Part shown: piece after piece, positions 7,623 to 10,231 of the stretch
Layout: every line of letters begins with the position of its first letter
Position numbering within the stretch: the first letter of the stretch is position 1
Assembly (NCBI GenBank): GCA_030619985.1
Contig: JAUXAI010000044.1
Coordinates: forward strand, 1-10,231
Direction: 5' to 3'
Length of the DNA: 10,231 nt
Source of the DNA: a bacterium
GTDB taxonomy: Bacteria > UBP18 > UBA7526
Translations under genes and position numbers: made by a program
Notes under the pieces: model-generated
Seen by the model: only the letters and a program-made list of their open reading frames with translations
What the model was told of the DNA's origin: nothing
The model's database searches: none

Positions 7623-7684
7623 ACACGAAACTACACGAACTGTAAAGTGAAAACGGGAGCAATTAAGACACGAATATACACGAA
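7623..7684. repeat. ACACGAA repeat pairs downstream of bamA
   Basis: ACACGAA occurs four times: 7623-7629, 7633-7639, 7668-7674 and 7678-7684. Within each pair the spacing is exactly 10 bp, and the two pairs are 45 bp apart. No inverted partner was found nearby. Together with the next repeat this accounts for most of the 147-nt bamA-skp gap, where no gene is visible. Function unknown. Confidence 0.7.
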
Positions 7685-7706
7685 TTAATAGTATAATAGA
7701 CATGAG

Positions 7707-7754
7707 ATCTGTGATCTATGTGTCAATCTGTGAACAATCTGTGATAATCTGTGT
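7707..7754. repeat. ATCTGTG repeat array upstream of skp/ompH
   Basis: ATCTGTG occurs at 7707, 7726, 7737 and 7747, with a degenerate ATCTATGTG copy at 7714. The last three start 11 and 10 bp apart, again close to one helical turn. The array ends 3 nt before the skp Shine-Dalgarno (AAGGAG, 7757-7762). It differs in sequence from the ACACGAA repeats next to it. It could be a binding-site array or a simple repeat of no function. Confidence 0.7.
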
Positions 7755-7768
7755 AAAAGGAGAGTGAG

Positions 7769-8287
7769 ATGATGAAAAGAGTAGGTTGTATTGTTGGGAT
7801 GTTATTCTTTCTCTTGGTTTCTCAGGGAAAGGCGGAGGATTTGGCTAAGGTGGGCTATGTGGATATGGACCGGGTGTTCGATGAGTATACTGAGACCCAG
7901 AAAGCGAGCCAGGAGCTCAATAAGGAAATTAACGCGCGCCGGAAGGAGATTACTAAATTAGAGAATGAGATTACTTCTTTAAGAGAAGAACTCAATACCC
8001 AGGAGGCCCTCCTCTCTAAAGAAGAGAGATTAAAGAGGGCCCAGGAGATCAATCAGAAGATCCTCGACCTTCAGAAGTATGTAAGGGATGTGGAGATGGA
8101 TCTGGCAAGGAAAGAGGAAGCCATGACCAAGAAGCTAATTACTGCAATATTGAGTGTGATTAAAAAGGTTGGAGAAAAGGAAGGATATACCCTCATCTTG
8201 AGGAAGGATAGCATCCTCTATGGAGGGGAGGGTATGGATCTCACAGATGAGGTGGTAAAAGTATTGAATAAAGGGAAACGCAGATAG
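7769..8287 (+). CDS. skp: Skp/OmpH family periplasmic chaperone
   Basis: Skp-family proteins form trimers in the periplasm that hold unfolded outer-membrane proteins on their way to the BAM complex. The 172-residue protein has a signal peptide (basic Lys3-Arg4, hydrophobic core about 5-18, likely cleavage after GKA at 20-22). The mature start KVGYVDMDRVFDEY (27-40) is the typical first strand of the family. A long Lys/Glu-rich coiled-coil region (about 42-122) gives the tentacle helices. The end (about 123-168) returns to the body domain with GYTLILRKDSILYGG (139-153), the usual second-strand motif. AAGGAG at 7757-7762 serves either of two adjacent ATG codons (7769 or 7772). Its place between bamA and lpxD is the widespread order in diderm bacteria and supports the call. 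Confidence 0.92.
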   Translation: MMKRVGCIVGMLFFLLVSQGKAEDLAKVGYVDMDRVFDEYTETQKASQELNKEINARRKEITKLENEITSLREELNTQEALLSKEERLKRAQEINQKILDLQKYVRDVEMDLARKEEAMTKKLITAILSVIKKVGEKEGYTLILRKDSILYGGEGMDLTDEVVKVLNKGKRR

Positions 8288-8305
8288 ATTGGGGAAAAGT
8301 ATAAA

Positions 8306-8402
8306 CCCCGCACCTTCGTTTAATTCATTGGTTTTACAATTTAGTAGGTGTGGGGGTGTAGCTGAGAATATGATTTATCGTGAATAATGGGAAGGTGCGG
8401 GG
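8306..8402. repeat. 12-bp perfect inverted repeat enclosing the skp-lpxD gap
   Basis: CCCCGCACCTTC (8306-8317) is the exact reverse complement of GAAGGTGCGGGG (8391-8402). Inside, ATTCA (8323-8327) and TGAAT (8381-8385) continue the pairing after a symmetric 5-by-5 internal loop. The right arm covers the likely lpxD Shine-Dalgarno and the first base of its GTG start. In RNA this structure could hide the lpxD start. It is not a terminator, as no U-run follows. No gene is seen in the 114-nt gap. Confidence 0.75.
8390..8395 (+). promoter_or_regulatory. Ribosome-binding site deciding the lpxD start
   Basis: GGAAGG lies 6 nt before GTG at 8402. The in-frame ATG at 8387 has only A/T-rich sequence before it and would place this purine run inside the gene. 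Family proteins normally begin with a short lysine-led segment just before the [10 protein letters not shown]-like helix, which fits the GTG. Confidence 0.55.
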
Positions 8403-9439
8403 TGAAGAAGAGTCTAAAAGAAATAGCGGAACAAATTGGAGGAGAGATAGTAGGGGACGCGAGTATTGAGATAGAGGGCGTAGCGGGAATAGAGGAGGCA
8501 AGGAAAGGAGAAATCACCTTCATTAGCGATATAAAGCACCTTCCCCTTTTAGAAACTACTCAGGCCTCAGCGGTCATCGTCTCCCGCGAAGTCAAGGAAG
8601 CGAAAGTTCCCCTTATCCAGGTGGAGAATCCCTATCTCGCCTTTAGTCAAGTGATGAGAATTTTAATTCCTCACGAAAAACCCAGTGAAGGAATTCATTC
8701 CTCGGCCATCGTTTCAAAAGGGGTGGATCTGGGGAAGAAGGTCTCCGTCGGTGCCCACTCTGTGATAGAAGAAAAAGCGAGGATTGGAAATAATACCATA
8801 ATCTATCCCCTAGTCTATATAGGGAAAGGAAGCAGGGTAGGGAAGGACTGTATCATCTATCCCCAGGTGATGATTAAGGAGGAGGTAGAGATCGGTAATA
8901 GAGTAATTATCCATTCCGGGGCAGTCATCGGCTCTGATGGCTTTGGTTATATCCCACATGAGGGAAAGCAGCATAAGGTTCCCCAGATTGGGAAGGTGGT
9001 CATTGAGGATGATGTTGAGATCGGAGCCAATGTCACCATCGATCGAGCAACCTTAGGAAAAACCTGGATAAAGAGCGGGGTAAAGATAGATAACTTAGTC
9101 CAGATCGCCCATAATGTAGTCATTGGGGAGGACTCGGTCATCGTTGCCCAGGTGGGGATTTCAGGAAGCACCGAGATTGGTAAAGGAGTTACCTTGGCGG
9201 GTCAGGCAGGGGTGGTGGGCCATATAAAGATCGGGGATGGAGCGATAGTGGGCGGTCAGGCCGGAGTACTGAAGTCTGTCCCTTCCAACACCATCGTTTC
9301 TGGTTATCCAGCCAGGCCCCATACTCAGGCAAAGAAGATTGAGGCCAGTATCTTGAGGCTACCAGAATTACATAAATTGGTTCGAAAATTGAAGAAAAGG
9401 ATTGAGGAATTGGAGAAGAAGAAAGAAGAGAGTGACTAA
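8402..9439 (+). CDS. lpxD: LpxD: UDP-3-O-(3-hydroxyacyl)glucosamine N-acyltransferase
   Basis: LpxD adds the second 3-hydroxyacyl chain, from acyl-ACP, to the 2-amino group of UDP-3-O-acylglucosamine in lipid A synthesis, using the product of LpxC. From the GTG start the protein has 345 residues, the usual size. The N-terminal domain (about 1-95), which binds the uridine part in known structures, has [14 protein letters not shown] and [11 protein letters not shown]. It is followed by a left-handed beta-helix of hexapeptide repeats (about 98-300) with many IG-x-x-[AVT]-x-[IV] turns. Motifs include GSDGFGY (177-183) and NLVQIAHNV with the catalytic base His237. The C-terminal tail (about 310-345) is a Lys/Glu-rich helix. 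An in-frame ATG at 8387 would add five residues but lacks a ribosome-binding site. The inverted repeat over the start is odd and may control translation. Confidence 0.94.
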   Translation: MKKSLKEIAEQIGGEIVGDASIEIEGVAGIEEARKGEITFISDIKHLPLLETTQASAVIVSREVKEAKVPLIQVENPYLAFSQVMRILIPHEKPSEGIHSSAIVSKGVDLGKKVSVGAHSVIEEKARIGNNTIIYPLVYIGKGSRVGKDCIIYPQVMIKEEVEIGNRVIIHSGAVIGSDGFGYIPHEGKQHKVPQIGKVVIEDDVEIGANVTIDRATLGKTWIKSGVKIDNLVQIAHNVVIGEDSVIVAQVGISGSTEIGKGVTLAGQAGVVGHIKIGDGAIVGGQAGVLKSVPSNTIVSGYPARPHTQAKKIEASILRLPELHKLVRKLKKRIEELEKKKEESD

Positions 9440-9450
9440 TAACCAAACAT

Positions 9451-9652
9451 CAAGATACAAGATACAAACAATAACCAATAACCCAATAACCAATGAACCA
9501 AACAATTTGTCTGTACCAGATCTGCCGAAGCCAGAAAAGTTTGGGCAATGCTTAACTATTTATACTCTCTCCAATGCCAGCGACGCGCATTGGGTATTGA
9601 AATCTGAATATTTGAATTTGTTTGATGATTGTATCTTGCTTATTGTATCTTA
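9451..9652. repeat. Tandem 7-8-mers with inverted partner in the lpxD-lpxC gap
   Basis: The 228-nt gap holds no convincing gene. Its left part has CAAGATACAA twice with period 7 (9451-9460, 9458-9467), followed by four CAATAAC-like 7-8-mers (9469-9498). Its right part has the complementary TTGTATCTT words at 9629-9637 and 9643-9651. The layout, short words at both ends in opposite orientation around a unique core (about 9510-9600), resembles a small non-autonomous element, but no target-site duplication is evident. LpxD and LpxC genes are often packed closely, so this gap is long for an operon. Confidence 0.65.
9571..9593. repeat. Hairpin in the core of the lpxD-lpxC gap
   Basis: CCAATGC (9571-9577) and GCATTGG (9587-9593) form a perfect 7-bp stem with a 9-nt loop. 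A second CAATGC at 9546-9551 could compete for the same right arm. No U-run follows directly, so a Rho-independent terminator is not supported. It may be an RNA structure in the lpxC leader or the core of a repeat element. Confidence 0.45.
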
Positions 9653-9667
9653 AGATTGAGGAGTTTT

Positions 9668-10231
9668 ATGGAATATCAGAAGACGATTAAGAAAGAGGTT
9701 AGTTATTCTGGGATCGGTCTACATACTGGGAAGAAGGTAAAGATTGCCTTCAAACCTGCGCCCGTAGATGGTGGAGTAAGATTTGTTCGGGTGGACCTTG
9801 AGGGCAAGCCCCAGATGATAGCAGAAATTACCAAGGTAATTAAAGCCTCTCGAGAAACAAGTCTCGGAGAAGGTGAACTAAAAATACAGAGTGTAGAACA
9901 TATCTTGGCGGCCTTGACCGGTTTGGGCATTGATAATTTAATTATTGAGATAAATTCGGATGAAGTACCGGCAGCGGATGGAAGCGCCCTCCCCTTTATG
10001 CAAGCCCTAAAAGAAGCAGGGATCGCTGAGCAGAAAAAAGAAAGAGAATACTTAAAGTTAAAAGAGCCTGTTTCCTATGTGAAGGAAGACGTCTATCTCA
10101 TTGCTCTACCAAATGAAGGGCTCAAGATAAGTTATACCATTGACTTTGACCATCCGGTCCTGAGGACCCAGTTTGCTTCCTTTGTCATAAATGAGGATAC
10201 CTTCGTAAAAGAAATCGCTCCCGCAAGGACC
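9668..10231 (+). CDS. lpxC: LpxC: UDP-3-O-acyl-N-acetylglucosamine deacetylase (3' end cut off)
   Basis: LpxC is the zinc-dependent deacetylase that performs the committed step of lipid A synthesis. The frame is open from the ATG at 9668 to the window end (188 residues). GAGGAG (9658-9663) lies 4 nt before the start. Seen: SGIGLHTGKKV (14-24), the opening motif; SVEHILAAL (75-83) with Glu77 and His78, matching the catalytic glutamate and first zinc ligand; GIDNLIIEI (87-95); PAADGSALPF (101-110); TIDFDHPVL starting the second domain; and IAPART at the very end, normally followed by Phe. The other zinc ligands (His and Asp near the C-terminus) lie beyond the window. The missing part is about 90-115 residues for a simple LpxC. 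A fusion to FabZ, as in Bacteroidetes and some other phyla, cannot be excluded. Confidence 0.94.
   Translation, partial: MEYQKTIKKEVSYSGIGLHTGKKVKIAFKPAPVDGGVRFVRVDLEGKPQMIAEITKVIKASRETSLGEGELKIQSVEHILAALTGLGIDNLIIEINSDEVPAADGSALPFMQALKEAGIAEQKKEREYLKLKEPVSYVKEDVYLIALPNEGLKISYTIDFDHPVLRTQFASFVINEDTFVKEIAPART

Noticed and set aside
7692-7697. TATAAT as a -10 box for skp
   Set aside because: The hexamer is perfect, but 16-18 nt upstream there is only ACACGAA repeat sequence and nothing like TTGACA, and the region is A/T-rich, so a chance match is likely.
8291-8309. GGGG...CCCC hairpin after skp as a terminator
   Set aside because: Only four pairs with an 11-nt loop and no U-run after it; the CCCC is better explained as part of the longer inverted repeat.
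8351-8366. tRNA-like start (GGGGGTGTAGCTGAG) upstream of lpxD
   Set aside because: It resembles the 5' end of some tRNAs, but no D-loop closure, anticodon arm, T-loop GTTCRA motif or matching acceptor 3' strand follows.
9402-9653. 83-codon + strand frame overlapping the lpxD end
   Set aside because: It begins inside lpxD and then reads through the tandem CAATAAC words and the inverted repeat. No ribosome-binding site is apparent and the product has no recognisable family.
899-9667. CRISPR array in the repeat-rich gaps
   Set aside because: Repeat words are only 7-11 nt with almost no spacer between them, and no cas gene is nearby.

Overview
The window reads as one stretch of chromosome from a Gram-negative (diderm) bacterium of moderate GC content. 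All convincing genes lie on the + strand. Genes for an outer-membrane barrel assembly protein, a Skp/OmpH-type periplasmic chaperone and two lipid A enzymes show that the cell has an LPS-type outer membrane. The same strand also carries the McsA-McsB-ClpC arginine-phosphorylation system, best known from Firmicutes. Together with frequent AGA/AGG arginine codons and word-like intergenic repeats, this suggests an uncultured diderm phylum (Aerophobetes- or Omnitrophota-like). That placement is an inference and is weak.

Layout: 29-898 branched-chain aminotransferase (ilvE-like); 899-1062 intergenic with a 20-bp inverted repeat; 1063-1614 mcsA; 1611-2666 mcsB, overlapping mcsA by 4 nt; 2667-2805 intergenic built of 10-bp phased repeats; 2806-5379 clpC; 5384-7621 bamA, 4 nt after clpC; 7622-7768 intergenic with ACACGAA and ATCTGTG repeats; 7769-8287 skp/ompH; 8288-8401 intergenic whose inverted repeat covers the lpxD ribosome-binding site; 8402-9439 lpxD; 9440-9667 intergenic with tandem 7-8-mers and an inverted partner; 9668 to the window end, lpxC, cut off at the right edge. 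No tRNA, rRNA, CRISPR array, transposase or prophage gene was seen.

Function: McsB (kinase), activated by McsA, marks proteins with phosphoarginine. ClpC reads the mark through its N-terminal domain and feeds proteins to ClpP, which is not in this window. BamA inserts beta-barrel proteins into the outer membrane. Skp keeps unfolded barrel proteins soluble in the periplasm. LpxC and LpxD perform consecutive early steps of lipid A synthesis. The cluster therefore joins cytoplasmic protein quality control to envelope building, and the 4-nt clpC-bamA junction makes the link physical at the RNA level.

The genes themselves are conserved families. The least explained material lies between them: each of the larger gaps carries its own family of short repeated words, mostly with an inverted partner and often phased at 7 or 10 bp.
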